Source: Zygnema cylindricum
Lineage: Eukaryota > Streptophyta > Zygnematophyceae > Zygnematales > Zygnemataceae
DNA: 64,000 bases
Assembly: GCA_037447655.1 (NCBI GenBank)
Contig: JBBHKE010000974.1
Span: 1-64,000, forward strand
Direction: 5' to 3'
Both the position numbers and the translations under genes were made by a program. Below the pieces are notes generated by a model that had not been told where the DNA came from, ran no database searches, and was given only the letters and a program-made list of their open reading frames with translations. Positions 37,401 through 49,200 of this stretch are shown one piece after another. Position 1 is the first letter of the stretch. Each line of letters begins with the position of its first letter.

Positions 37401-40400
37401 CTTATGTTGTGAATTTTGAGACGTTTTGGGACTGCATCCCCTGAAGTTAGTCAGTCTGAAAGATTTTGAAAATAAATGAGCCTGGGCTGGGTCCCTAGGC
37501 CTGGATTGGGCGAGCTTGGGCCTGGGCTTTATTTGTACATTATCACCAGAATTATAAGAAACTGCAGAACTGTCATTCTGAGCCTGGCTTATGATTTGTT
37601 TTTTTATCTGACTGGATGGATTGGCAGAAAGAACAAGAAATTACGAATATGCGAGTGGAAGCTGAGCAAGATGCTCAAAGAAAGGTGACAGACAGACATG
37701 CCCACACTAATATGATATCCGTGGTTTCTGTGGTTCCCCTATGCAAGATATTCATAGACAACTTAGTTGGTTATGTCACTTTATGTACCATAACAACACA
37801 CCAATTGTATCCAGATTAATTGTCACCAGCCTAAAATTAAATATTATGTCTTCAGCAAAAAGTTCAGAAATCTGGAAATTTTTTACGTTCTCCAATACAA
37901 ATGCTGAAAACGAATGGTAAAGGGTGACAACTATAAAATGTATGGACGTCTCCTTTGCTTGGTAGCGTACTTGGAGTTAAATGTACGGCAGGGTGACTTG
38001 TTTTGAGGGTGACTTGATAATAACAGAAGTAACACTAATTGGATATCGTACAATAACGATAGCATATTAACGTTCAGTTGTACGATACACTTTTGTAATT
38101 TTACTGAAATTACGTCATGAATGTGTTTTTCAAACATCGGTACGATTCACCCACTGAACTTGTCGATCCTGTAGAATAGGTGTGTTATTATGGATACCAC
38201 TCGCCGCATTGACTCATGCAGCGATATTGTTTTTAGAGTTAATATTCTGACATTTTTGTCCGAAAATCATGAAATAGTCTATGTTGGAATGGACTACAAT
38301 CTGCCATGTCGCCTTGCACTAAATTAGTATTTTATATCTAATTTCGCATTAACGCTAGTAAATCCTTAACTCTAATAACGATGTGAGTAATCCGCACCAT
38401 TTATTTTCATCTTTACCAAATTTTGGGCCTTGTGCATGTCTTCCAACTTACACTTTGTACGCTTGTACAAATTATATAGTTTCAGTACACCTGAGTATGA
38501 AACCACGTTCTATGTGGTTTTTTATTTATAATGTTGCTAAATTTTAGTCGATGAATGGGAATCATCTCATTAACAATTTCTTGCGTCAACCAACTGAGTA
38601 CGAGGCCCTCAAAAAAGTTAGTTAAGCAAACATCAAAATGTCCTCCATGAAAAGCATATGAATGTTATCTCTTATGGTCCACCTTCAAAATTGTTATGGG
38701 TCCTAGATCGGCAATAATTTTTGCTTCACTATTTTGTCTGAACTCGAACTCCCAGAAAATGGCATTTGTTGTCAACTCCAAAGTTATAGCTGATAGTTGT
38801 CTCCTGCTTCTGGCATTTTATGTTGAAGTATTGCTGTGATTGATTAATATTTCAAGTTTTCAATTAACACATCTAAGTTATGGCTTCTTTTTTGCAGGCG
38901 AATTCAGCTCTGTTCTCTCTGAGATCAGAACTTGCAAGCACTCGGTCACAAAGTGAACAGCTCCTCTCACAATTGGTAAGCTCTTAGGGATCTCTTTATG
39001 GTTCAAGATAGAAATGTAAAAGATGAAAAAAAAAACCAATACATAGTGATTTACAAACCTGGCCTTCGGATGTGATTCATGGACGTTAGGTTTGCATCTC
39101 TGAATGAAGAGATACGTGTTCTCCCGTTTGCTTCTTAGTATTGTTTCTTGTGGGAATGCTAGACATAACACTCCTGGTATTGGTGAAGTTGAAAGAGTTT
39201 AGGATGGGAGCATGGCAGGAGGAAATGGAAACAAAACGATGGGAGGAATCAAAAAAGTTTCGCGAACTACAGGAGAAATTGACATTACTGGAACAAAAAG
39301 GGACTGGAAAGCAAGAAGAGAAGCAAGAAGAGAAGCATGGTCTTGTGCAGGTACTCTTCCTCTTAATCTCCTATTTGGAAGTGTTTGAAATGATTTTTCC
39401 TTATTTTGGACTTTCTGCCAACTAATCATGCCCATGACAAGTTGATCAAATCAAAGTGCAGTATGTATAATTTATGTAAAGGCTTCTGTTTTTCTGTGGC
39501 AATTTGGAAATCTCAACAAAGTAATTTCCATGGGCGTTTGTGAAGGTGAGCAAACAGGAAAGGGTGGAGGCTTTGGAGAGAGAATTGGCTGAGGCAAAGT
39601 CAACCATAGAGGAATTACAAATGGAGCTTGCTGAGAGCAAAGAGCAAGTAGCCTCGGTAGGCTTCGTTCTTATTTCTCTTTTATTTCTCTTTTTACGATT
39701 CTTTATTTCCTATTTCCTGAGCGTGAAGTTATTGACAAAGCTTGTTTCCAGTTTCTTTTTTTATGTCTTCGAGTGGTGATTCCAAAATGGATGTTTCAAA
39801 TGTAGCAAATTGTGAAATCTAATGAGCATCTGTTGATCTACTTGCCTTCCATGTTGTCTACAAAATGTAGCATGCAATTGCAGGGTTTCCAGTGCTTGTT
39901 ACGCTTTTGAGGGAGATAAACATTTTAAAGATTTGCATACATCCATTAATGTATATTCTATAGTAACTTCAACTTTTTGCTGAAACTTAAGGTAGGGATA
40001 CCAGGCCAAGGAGCTTGGGAGGGTGGGGAGTTGGAGGGAAAGAAAGCGAGAGAGAGAGAGGGAGAGAGAGCGAAAGAGAGGGAAGGGCAGGGTCCTCTAT
40101 AAATTAAAGGTGGTGTCTAGTACCCAATGCGGCATCTAAAATGAAAGGAAATGTTTAAAATGTGTGGTTTTTATGGATAGATGGATGCTTCTCATTCGGC
40201 CATGGAAGCGGAACGCAATGAAAGGAGTACGGAATGCGTCCGTCTTCATGTGGAACTGGTAAGTGATTGGAAGTTTTTAAACCAAAACACCAAAGATTTT
40301 TAGTCTATGCCTCTCAAAGTGAAACAGAGTTAAACGAGGTTACAGAATTTTCAGTCCTTCTGAACTTCTGGACCCAACTCTGTATGGAAATATGTATACC

Positions 40401-41810
40401 TCCTCTGACAATATATATATATCTAAACCTCTTCTGACAGGATTCTAGTGGTTTGTGGAAATCAATCGTTGATTGGGCTCCGTTGTTGTGTGATTTAGCT
40501 TAGGATAGTCCTCACACTTGTCACTTCTCATGTTTTTTTTTTTTTTTGTTTTTTCAAGTTTTTTCCTCCAAATAACAACTTCACAACTTGACATTTGAGC
40601 ATAGATGTGTATTTTTATGTATCTGTCAAGTGTTTATTTTATTATGATGGAAGCTTTTATACGACTGAAAGACAAATTTTACTCTTTGTTGCTATTTTTT
40701 TTCAATGCAGGAAGCTGCAGAAGAAAAAAACAGAATGTTGGAGGAGAGCACCAAATTAAAATTGGTCAACAGTTCAAAAGTAATATTTTCAGAGAGCTTT
40801 TTCTAAGGGGGGCTGCAGTTCCTGCATGTTAAGATCTTGCTATCTGTGTGGCAATTACCTTAGCCCTAATTGAATTTGAGTATAGGAAGCTATAATTACC
40901 TTAGCCCTTAGTATTGAATTTGAGTATAAGAATCCAAGTGTGTTTGCTTTAGACTCTGAGAGTGTTTAAAAGGTATGTGGATTTATCATCGAATTTGAGT
41001 AAAAGAATTTGAAAGTGTTTTGATTTAGACTCCTATTTGAGTATAAGAAGACGAGAGTGTTTTGATTTACTCTAAAAGTGTTTAAAAGATACGTAATTGC
41101 AGATAAAGCAGGTAGAGGAGGTGGCAGCACGAGAGGCACAACGAGCAGAAAGACTTCGAAGAGAATTGGTGAGTTTTTCCCCTCTTTTTTTTTTTGTTGA
41201 GATTAAGAATATATCAGAAAGAGCTCTTACTTGAGTTTTCGTGGGAGTCTCACTTCTCTATTAGCAATGTCTTCACAGGACCTCTCCTTATATATGCTTT
41301 CGGATTCCTGTAGGCTAATTTTCCTGGCTGTACTTACCTTACACTCAGGCATACGGTGGGAAATGTTTCTCGACTTTGTTAATGCCAAAGAATTTCTGTT
41401 CAAAATTCTGTCCGTGATAAATCTGTTGTCCGTAATAATTCCGTCGGTAAGAACGTTGTTCGTATTGTCATTCATGGTTGCAGGCTATCGTGAAAGTCGA
41501 GACGCAAGAGGCTCGAGAGGCGATTGATGAACTGAAGTCGGCGGCCGAAAAGTTTTTGGAGGAGAAACTCGCATTGGAGGAAATTTTGGCCCAGTTGGAA
41601 ATTTCTGATGTCCGGCATGATTTAAAACACACTCTGAAACTGATGCCTTACGCAACTAACAGCTCCTATACTCAAGGAACCTTCACATGTAAGGCGTGCT
41701 TCAAGTACGGTAATGGCTGGGTGTGGGAATGCAATACAGCGAATTGTGACTATCATCTACATCTGGGTTGTCCTGTTATGAATAAAGGACTGGATCCTCG
41801 AGTCACGTGA
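28456..41810 (+). CDS. MSP (VAP27-type) domain - coiled coil - DC1 zinc-finger protein
   Basis: Seventeen phase-consistent exons (28456-28513, 30591-30661, 32029-32110, 33333-33448, 33956-34171, 34721-34798, 35515-35592, 36026-36136, 36731-36835, 37628-37684, 38898-38975, 39219-39350, 39546-39656, 40181-40258, 40711-40779, 41103-41168, 41484-41810) give about 610 residues. Residues 7 to about 122 form a major-sperm-protein domain: TLLNVRPGELRFPCELG, KHVAFKVKTNAPKKYF (the basic FFAT-binding strand of VAPs) and LKDKFLLQSVIV. Residues about 165-545 are heptad coiled coil built from phase 0-0 exons, four of them 78 nt. Residues about 547-600 form a DC1/C1-like finger with H551, C571, C574, C585, C590, H595 and C598 as likely zinc ligands. 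No transmembrane tail is seen, whereas VAP27s are normally tail-anchored in the ER. Function is inferred only: a soluble or peripheral tether linking FFAT-type partners to a DC1 ligand. The donors of exons 5 and 15 are the least certain. Confidence 0.85.
28838..29036. mobile_element. 199-bp TA-flanked MITE (family A), in intron 1 of the MSP-DC1 gene
   Basis: TA flanks both sides (28836-28837 and 29037-29038). The ends are CACTGCCTATAGCC and GGGCAGTG, imperfect inverted repeats. The core GTGGCCGATTTCAGTCCACTG is a diverged form of the family core. The length equals that of the copies at 683 and 18718. Confidence 0.78.
31061..31341. repeat. tandem repeat of about 140 bp containing family A ends
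   Basis: Two adjacent units (about 31061-31197 and 31198-31341) share CTTATTGGTTTTGTCC, GTTGTATATCG, GGCCCTTGACC and ACCGATGTAAAA. Both finish with an ACTAATAATGATGG or TCTAATAGCGATGGG type end, like the right end of the 199-bp MITE family. The block lies in intron 2 of the MSP-DC1 gene. Confidence 0.7.
32139..32335. mobile_element. family A MITE, inverted core, 28 bp past an exon
   Basis: TA-flanked ends (32137-32138 and 32336-32337) and the core TACAATCTGCCATG, the reverse of the family core, identify this copy. At 197 bp it is near full length. It starts only 28 bp after the exon 3 donor site of the MSP-DC1 gene and so occupies the beginning of intron 3. Confidence 0.72.
36949..37150. repeat. 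pyrimidine-rich CT tract
   Basis: This is a near-pure CTCC/TTC tract on the plus strand within an intron of the MSP-DC1 gene. It is simple-sequence DNA. The open frame across it is a low-complexity artefact. Confidence 0.75.
38190..38390. mobile_element. degenerate family A MITE, inverted core
   Basis: The core GACTACAATCTGCCATGTCGCC is the reverse of the family A core. The right end AACTCTAATAACGATG is recognisable, while the left end near 38190 is diverged. It lies in the intron between exons 10 and 11 of the MSP-DC1 gene. Confidence 0.6.
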
Positions 41811-43719
41811 GAAAATGCTCGAAGTTCAAATTTAGAATCTTTCGCTTGATTCAACACTCTTTGGGGTGCGTTTGTGTTCGTGTAACTGAGGAGATGTACA
41901 TAGCCCTAGTGTTGTAGAGGGTACAGTCATCAATTTTTACCTTCGATTTTGTACTTATATATGCTGTAATTGTGAACCTGATGTACTGTTTGGTAGACTT
42001 ACATACTTTTCTATAAAGTTGTAATATTTGTTTTTTTATAAGCACAGTGGCATCTTCCTTTTGTGGTATATATTTGTGATGATATTTGTATTTTGCCAGT
42101 GGACAAAGACAAGCTTCTCTATAACAAAAAAAAATTGCAAACAGTTGCAAAGGAAATGGAATCTTGTTGTTAGAGGAATGCTTGTGTATATTTGCAGTGA
42201 ATGAAGTGATAACAATTTCTACATGTTATTTTATTGTTCCTTCAAATGTCAAACTAGTGCAATCATAACTCTCATGCTCACAGTTGACAATTATAATTCT
42301 CAATCTTTCTATGATGCTATAGGTTTGTCACAAGTGTTTTTGACATATTTGAAAAGTGTGTTCTGACACAAGAATGTGCAGCCTCTGCTAGAGTTCCAAC
42401 CATGATTTTAGGCCATTAACTGCAAATGTAAAACCAGTGGTACAACAAATAGTCTTGATACAAAAAAAAATAGTACAGGTGGAGAAAATGAGTTTCCTGC
42501 ACGGGTAATCAATAAGTTGTTTTATCTAATAGCTGAGGCGACAATAAAGCACTGTAAGGTGACAACAAAGCACTAAAGAAAACTGTGACAGTTGTGATCA
42601 CATTTGATGCAGTTTAGGATTAAGTAGCAGATTGGAAGTGCATCATGTAGAAAACACATTGGAACTAAGAATGAATGTTTCTACAAATATGTTTATTTCG
42701 ATATCAAGAGAGACAACCAGCGGATCATAACAGTTGATCACTTTCCCCTCTTTATAAATTGTACAATGTTGCTTGCGACATACCAATGACAGGCTGAGAC
42801 AAGAGTGCCATAGTCATCAGAAGAACTAGTCAAAGAGTTCATAAAGACATATTTTGGCTGATTTTAACATTGCTTTTAAGACATTACGTTGAGTGACAAT
42901 CTTTCAAGAAATCTAGACTATGCTGTAACCTGCTTTTGTTTCCAAAAGTTTACTGGTGTATTAAGGAAAAGGAGGATCCATGCAAATTTTGTAAAACGGA
43001 TTCGAAATTGGTAGTGAAACTTGCTATGAGTACCACCACTTGCTGCTACTGACTCTGCGCAAACCATAGACCAAAGTGTATGACTGTCCTAGTACTTTGT
43101 TGTACATAATTTTTTGCGTAAAAGAGTTTGATCTATAGAGTCTTGCATACTTAATATTTTCCATCGGTCTAATCCTCTTTAACGGGAAATAATTACGAGA
43201 ATACCAAATAGTCCAAATTTGACGCGATAGATTTTATTTCTTGTTTCTAGAAGGAAAGTGTTTCATTCCATAATGTTGGGTTAACCATCTGGGTACAAGA
43301 AAAATATCTGACCCCTAAAAGAGCTATAAGAGCTACAGAAAATAAAATACGGAAGTATTTTTGTTCTGTGGTGCAAACACTTGCATCACATATATTCCTC
43401 GAAGTATTTTCCAAAATCCAAACAATCCTGGAAGGCGGCACAAAAATCAAAATGTACAAAACAGAAAATGAGCAACATGACAAAAATTTCCTTCCACCAT
43501 TTAAGAACCAAGCCAGAATACAGATAATATCAACCATCAAAGAAAAAAAAGGGCACCATGGATTTACTTTTTCCCTATGAGACAAAAACCAAACTAGAAA
43601 ACATACACAAAAATAAAAAATGTTTTAAGAAAAAAGAATGCAAGCATACCTTCGTTTTGCTCTAGGCTTGACGAAAGAAATCCTCCAACACCTCTCCCCG
43701 AAAAATGTCCAGATTTGCC
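41811..43719. other. intergenic between convergent genes, no gene seen
   Basis: The stretch is AT-rich, with no exon-like open frame and no recognisable protein. It should hold the 3' untranslated regions of the MSP-DC1 gene (from the left) and the LIP2 gene (from the right). Confidence 0.5.
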
Positions 43720-44391
43720 TCACATTGTATTCAAGTCAAAAGTATCAACAAAGGCTTCTACCATCCTTTCAGCAACTAAATCTATATTAACAAAACTTTT
43801 TCCTCCCAACTCCTTCTCCAATGAAGTAACCTCCAAGTCTCTCATCCCACAAGGCACAATATGATCAAAATATTCCAAAGATGGATTGACATTAAGAGCC
43901 AAACCATGTGTAGTAACACCTCCTGATATTTGAACTCCCACGGCCCCCAGTTTCCTGTCCTCTACCCATACACCTGTCCTTCCTGACACGCGTCCTCTTG
44001 CAGTTACTCCATAGCTTTCAGCAGTCTTTATCATCACATCCTCCAATCCTTCGACATAGTTTCTTACACCGAGCTTTAAGCCTCGAAGGTTGAGTATGGG
44101 ATAAAGGACAATCTGCCCGGGTCCATGGAAGGTGACTTCGCCTCCTCTTGCTACATACACTACATCTATATTCATTGCCTTTATGGTATCCTCTCCAGAG
44201 AGAAAGTGGCCCTCTGGCTTTCGACGACCTATAGTGTAGACAGGAAAGTGTTGTAGGACAAGAAGTGAGTTTCCAATGTCGCCTGTTCGTCGCTCGGCAG
44301 CCATGGATTGCTGCAAGCGAAGACCAGCCGTGTAGTCCAGAAGACCTAGGCGCCAAATGCGGAGACTTCTTGCAGGACCAGTGGCAGCCAT
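43720..44391 (-). CDS. LIP2: lipoyl(octanoyl) transferase, LipB/LIP2 family
   Basis: The enzyme moves octanoate from acyl-carrier protein to the lipoyl domains of 2-oxoacid dehydrogenases and glycine cleavage H protein, ahead of lipoyl synthase. It is a single 223-codon frame without introns. Family motifs are intact: RGGEVTFHGPGQIVLYP from R82; RTGVWVEDRKLGAVGVQISG with the active-site Lys at 147; GLALNV; and IVPCGM with the catalytic Cys at 181. The start at 44391 sits in a good context (gccATGGc) and aligns with the short N-terminus of plant mitochondrial LIP2. No long transit peptide is seen, which argues against the plastid isoform LIP2p, although a cryptic mitochondrial presequence cannot be excluded. 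The neighbours are unrelated. Confidence 0.95.
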   Translation of the reverse strand: MAATGPARSLRIWRLGLLDYTAGLRLQQSMAAERRTGDIGNSLLVLQHFPVYTIGRRKPEGHFLSGEDTIKAMNIDVVYVARGGEVTFHGPGQIVLYPILNLRGLKLGVRNYVEGLEDVMIKTAESYGVTARGRVSGRTGVWVEDRKLGAVGVQISGGVTTHGLALNVNPSLEYFDHIVPCGMRDLEVTSLEKELGGKSFVNIDLVAERMVEAFVDTFDLNTM

Positions 44392-45258
44392 GGCTGCTCA
44401 ACACATTCAAATTTTCAGATGAAACAAAGGCCTTTGTGTACGAACGTGAAGATACGAAATAAAATCGTACTAAATCTGAATGTTGTTCGAATGTGCGAAA
44501 ACAATTGATGACGCTTATGTCTGAAATTCCCGTCGTACGGTGGCGTTCTGTAATCGTACGGCCAACTCTACGGGCTGTTAGCGATGTTCCCATCGCGTAG
44601 AGTCTGCAATCCACGTGTTCCAAATTTTGTGGCACCACGTAGGTTACTATCGGATATTTGAAATCTTTAAAAAATCTTCACACCGACCACTTATTATTTC
44701 AAATCTTCATTTGCATGCCATGTACCCCCGTACCAAGTCATCATACGACAGAATTTTTGTAATTTTGGCAGACGCCAGTTTTTACGCCAGCTCATTTTTT
44801 AGGGTTCCTGTTTTCGAACATAACGAAAGTCCTTTGCTGAAAATAGTGTGACGAAAGGGACGTTGCCAGAAATAGCGCGACGAAGGAGTGCTTCGAGATT
44901 ACTTTTTTATTTCCGTTGCATTTTCAAACGTACATAATTACATATCGTGTGCAAATTTTGGTAATTTCTTCGATATTCCATCGTGACACGTCGCTTAACG
45001 CTAATAGCGATACACAGTTGGACTGTTCGTCCGTCCCCGTAGGCTTCAACTCATTGTCTCATTCATAAGTGCGAAAACTACAGTACAGTATTGAAAGTAG
45101 CGAATCCGTATAGGTCGTATTGTACGGATATACAGGATATAGCATTTCCAATTGTTTTGGCATGTTTTGAGGGGCTTGACCAGGAGAAATTAACGCCGGT
45201 ATTTACGTGCTAAATTAAGTGATTTTATTATTAATATACTTTGATAAATTATCAACAA
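44392..45258. other. LIP2 upstream region, no gene seen
   Basis: This should contain the LIP2 promoter. At about 44995-45018 the sequence GCTTAACGCTAATAGCGATACAC resembles one end of the 199-bp MITE family. Near 45138 GCATTTCCAATTGTTTTGG resembles the motifs near 1949 and 53010. No coding region is apparent. Confidence 0.45.
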
Positions 45259-45330
45259 GTCGGTGTAGTTTAGTGGTTAGAATCCCACGTTGTGGCCGTG
45301 GGGACCTGGGCTCGAATCCCAGCACCGACA
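45259..45330 (+). tRNA. tRNA-His (anticodon GUG)
   Basis: The 72 bases form a complete cloverleaf. The acceptor stem GTCGGTG pairs with CACCGAC, followed by discriminator A. The anticodon stem is CCACG/CGTGG around TTGTGGC, giving anticodon GTG, and the T arm is CTGGG/CCCAG around CTCGAAT. Internal promoter boxes are present: A box near TAGTTTAGTGG and B box GGCTCGAATCC. A TTTT run just after the gene fits Pol III termination. There is no intron and no CCA is encoded, as usual for a nuclear gene. Confidence 0.97.
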
Positions 45331-45344
45331 CATTTTAGTTCCTA

Positions 45345-45835
45345 GTAACTTCCTACAGTAACTTTTGGCAATGTCTAAATTTTATCGCGATAAATCCTAC
45401 AGCCGATATTATTGGTTATCGAACGGTAAGGGGTCCGATATATCGCTCTGGGACCAACAAAAATTATCGGGTGGGGGGGACGTGGTGGTCCGTACTATGA
45501 GTACGGAATGATGGTTTGGAATTTAAGTACAAAATGAGTACGAAAACATCGTGACTTTGGAAAAAAATCACATTCCGTACCAAAGTACGGAGTTATTATA
45601 GTTGGTTATAGGACCCGAGTACGAAGTTATTATCAATGGACAATGGTTACAGGACCGATATTCATCAGTAATTCAGACTTTCAGAGCGATATATGGAATT
45701 TATCTCGATGATTACTTGTACCGATACATTAAGGCAATATATATCGTAGCAATATTTCGATTATCGATAGACAAAAAGTACATATCGGCTATAAGCAAAT
45801 GCCCTACCGATACACTTCACTAAATTACTTTTAGA
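45345..45835. repeat. AT-rich block with CGATATATCG-like words and GTACGGA motifs
   Basis: The block contains TATCGCGATAAATC, GTCCGATATATCGC, GAGCGATATATGG and ATTTCGATTATCGATAG, similar to the palindromic block at 26246-26410. A cluster of GAGTACGGAAT/GTACGGAG words lies at 45490-45600. It looks like the remains of a mobile element, but I could not define ends or a target duplication. Confidence 0.45.
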
Positions 45836-46078
45836 TTTTGACCTACGGTATGCTTCAAAACTCAGAAGCAACCAATCATCGAAGAGTCAAGGCCATGGAG
45901 ATATATTACAAAATTCGAGGTCTCTCTGTTCTTTCAGCCTTCGACTTTTAAGGTCCCGTTTCTCAGCTTCGGTCTTCGATTCCCGTTAGGCTCTTTGTAA
46001 AAGGTTGGTTTTGTTTTTCTCGTCAAAACAGTCCAGTAGGTGCCGCGCTAGTTTCAAAAACTAATCAGAATAATTGTG

Positions 46079-46209
46079 AAGAGCACCTTGATTGTGTGAA
46101 GGAGAGAGGAAGACAGAGGTAGGCGAGGAGGGGAGAAAAAGGGAGAGTGAGAGAGTGAGAGAAGAGAGACAGTGAGGAAGAGAGATAAGAAAGGCAGAGA
46201 GAGTTAGGA
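46079..46209 (+). promoter_or_regulatory. GA-rich leader before ALG6
   Basis: About 130 bases directly before the ALG6 start codon are almost entirely purine (GAGAGTGAGAGAGTGAGAGA and similar). Such GA repeats are common in plant 5' untranslated leaders and can bind GAGA-binding BPC proteins. Here a regulatory role is only inferred. Confidence 0.5.
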
Positions 46210-49200
46210 ATGGGAGCTTTTGCTGATTTCTGTGGATCGCTTGCACAGAGGAAGGTCTCTACTCTCTTCCTCACTGCTGGAGCTCTTCTCCTGCGGTTCG
46301 CTGTCGGCCTTCATGGCTATTCTGGTTAGTTACACTTCTCCGCTACATTTTATGCTTTTGTCACCTATGGTCGTTGCCAGCATTGGCCATTGAAGTGTAC
46401 AATACTCAAATAATGTTCATGAGAAAGAAACCTATGAAAAAGAAGACATTGTGTACTTATATAATGTATTATAACTCTTGGCTAGTAATCTGTGTCACGA
46501 TGCTTGAGTCGGTTACTGCCACGTAATTGGAGACAGCCATGTTACTTGCTATATTTTGAAGCAGTCAATGTTCTTCTTTCTCTTCGGCTTCTGAAAATAT
46601 TGTGCACTCGTCCACATACATCAGTCAGATGACCTTCCAAGGTATTGGTAGGAACTTGGGAAAGGCGTTGAAGATTCTAGCTGGAAGTGCTGTTACGGAG
46701 TCGATAGCTAAAGCAGAGAAATTCGATTTTCCAGTTTATGAATCTTCAAAGAGATGATGTTTTAAAGCCTTTTTCTCCTAAATTCGACTTCTACATCTGT
46801 CTGTTGTATAAGATCTGCATTCGTCAAGGCATAGCACGCTTCTTATAGTGAAGTTTAGTGTAAATGACATGAGAACAAAGGTGGGTCATTAATGAGGACC
46901 TCAGAGCCTCAGGCCATGCATCAAGTATCCAAGCAAACTCGTTCTGAATTGAGTTGATTTGTATTATTTCTAGACCGTGAAGTGGTTTAGTGGTTTTATT
47001 TGCCAGGTAATGGGACAAACGCGCACATATGTGCCAATTTCGGTTTTCAAGGAACACCTATCAGTTGTATTGCTGTTAGGATAATTCAGGTTTACGACAT
47101 TCGGACGTCAATGACCTATATAAAACGAATGGTTTAAGTCAATGCATAGTGGAAGTTGGCACACATCTGAACACAACGTAAATGAAGTGCGCATTTGAAT
47201 TTGCATAAATTCCAATGCTATAGCTGGTTTTCAGAGCGGGCAAAATGTAACTTCAAGAATGGATCATGAACACTGTACTACTCAAGTTTGTCGCTGACAC
47301 TTTGTGAGTTGTATGAACTGAGGCGTATACAGCTTTAACGGCGTATACCGCTTTTTTTTTTGCGGTTTATAGAGAAACAATTTCTCTTAGGCCTCTTGGC
47401 AGTCTTTGTTTAGAAACTTCGGTCAGCTGATAAGGTTGAAAAAAGGGTCCTGTAATCCTGGCGCGTTGTAGTATTCCCTCTCAGTTTCCATCACTGGTTT
47501 AATGCCACTTCATCCACACCTTTTAGTAGCTGCCAGTTTATCCATTGTTTTTGTTCATCTCTCTCTCTCTCTCTCTCTCACTGTTCCTTGAAACGAGGGT
47601 TCAGTATATTGGTGTCCAGATATTATTTGTCATTATATTGATATGGAAGCAAAACTTCAATTTTGTCCTTTAGATTTTTCCTCTGTGTGTTGCATGCATT
47701 AGTTTGCGCATATGAAGCGGATTCTACTTGCATTGTTTGTTCTTCATCATTCACGTGAGGATGGCAATTTTTAGTGGTGTGTCAAACTTATAATGATCTT
47801 CAATATAAAGTAACTGAATTGTAATTTACTGATAGACACGTCTATCTTTAAGTTCAGAAAAAAATATCACAAGTAACCAAAGATGGTGTCATAGGAAGTG
47901 GAAAGATCTCTGCCAGTGAAAAAAGAAATACTGAATTTTGGAGAATGTCTGTATTAGACAGCTGTGTAAATGAGAAGTCACCATGGAAATCCTTGCCATT
48001 CCTAGATTTTTGTGAGAATATTAGATGATCTAGACCATGACGGGAATATTTAAATGCCAGTTACGGCTAGAAAATTTACTGCAGTGTAAGCATGTGGACT
48101 AGGTGAGGCATCTAAAACTTTGCCATGGTCCTTATTTATTTTCTGGAAGATATTGACCCATTGGAAAGAAATGTTTGTTACTCCTTTGGGTGCACTTTCA
48201 AATAATTTTCCTCAAGCATGAGCCTGTCATGCCTTGGTTAATAGTGAAGGGTATTTTAGACTAATTTTATAATGAGTCCTTAGTGAGTCATTATCACAGA
48301 TGTACAAGAGAGAGCAGAAGCAGCAGCAGGTTGTTAAATGACCCCCATGACTGTTGCAAGCACTTGAAACAAGTAATAATTTCTCATTAATCATCAAAAA
48401 AATTATAGCAGTATGTTTTTTTCATGTTCAATGCTGTGATGACTCTGCCGTTGTCTGGTTCCACTTTTCTTATTAACAGGCAAATGTGTTCCACACTTTT
48501 CACCAACTTTTTTATCATATGCTTTTGGTTTGTTAGCATGGCTGAGCATAAAGAAGTAAAAAAATTGACTTCTATTTACCTGCAGGAGAACGCACACCGC
48601 CAATGTTTGGTGATTATGAGGCACAGCGTCATTGGATGGAGATTACCCTCCACACACCATTGAAGGAGTGGTATGCGGGTGGACCACAGAATAATCTCAC
48701 ATACTGGGGACTGGACTACCCCCCCTTGACAGCTTACCAAAGCTACCTTCATGGCTGCCTCCTGCACTTAATCGATCCTGCAACTGTTGCTTTAGGGACA
48801 TCCAGGGGCCATGAATCAGCTAAAAGGTTAGCAGCTTAGAAACTTTGCTCTTTGAAAGTGTTTTACTCGCGAAGCGATGGGGTCTTGTTCGGTGCTATGT
48901 CTACATTTTGTCAGATCTTTGTAGCAGTTCGCCTTTGACTGTTGTGATGAAGGAAAAAGGATTGCAACTAGTGAGAGGGACTAGATGATTAGATGATAGA
49001 ATTTGTAAAATTTCACTCACTTTTAACTGCAGTAGCTGCAGTTTGAGGTGGAAGAAACTGCTCTGTAGTTGTTGTTGCTGAGGAGGAAACATTGTAGCAT
49101 TGTGCTTTATGAATGTTTGTGTGTAGTGATTTTTTGACTTAGAAACGTGGGGTGTTTTATTTCCTTCAGACCATGACCGGCTCTTTCTTTTTTGGTGGCG

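Noticed and set aside
44018-44638. 206-codon minus-strand open frame overlapping LIP2
   Set aside because: It lies in another frame of the same strand as the conserved LIP2 gene, and its composition (Arg/Cys/Ser/His-rich) has no domain features.
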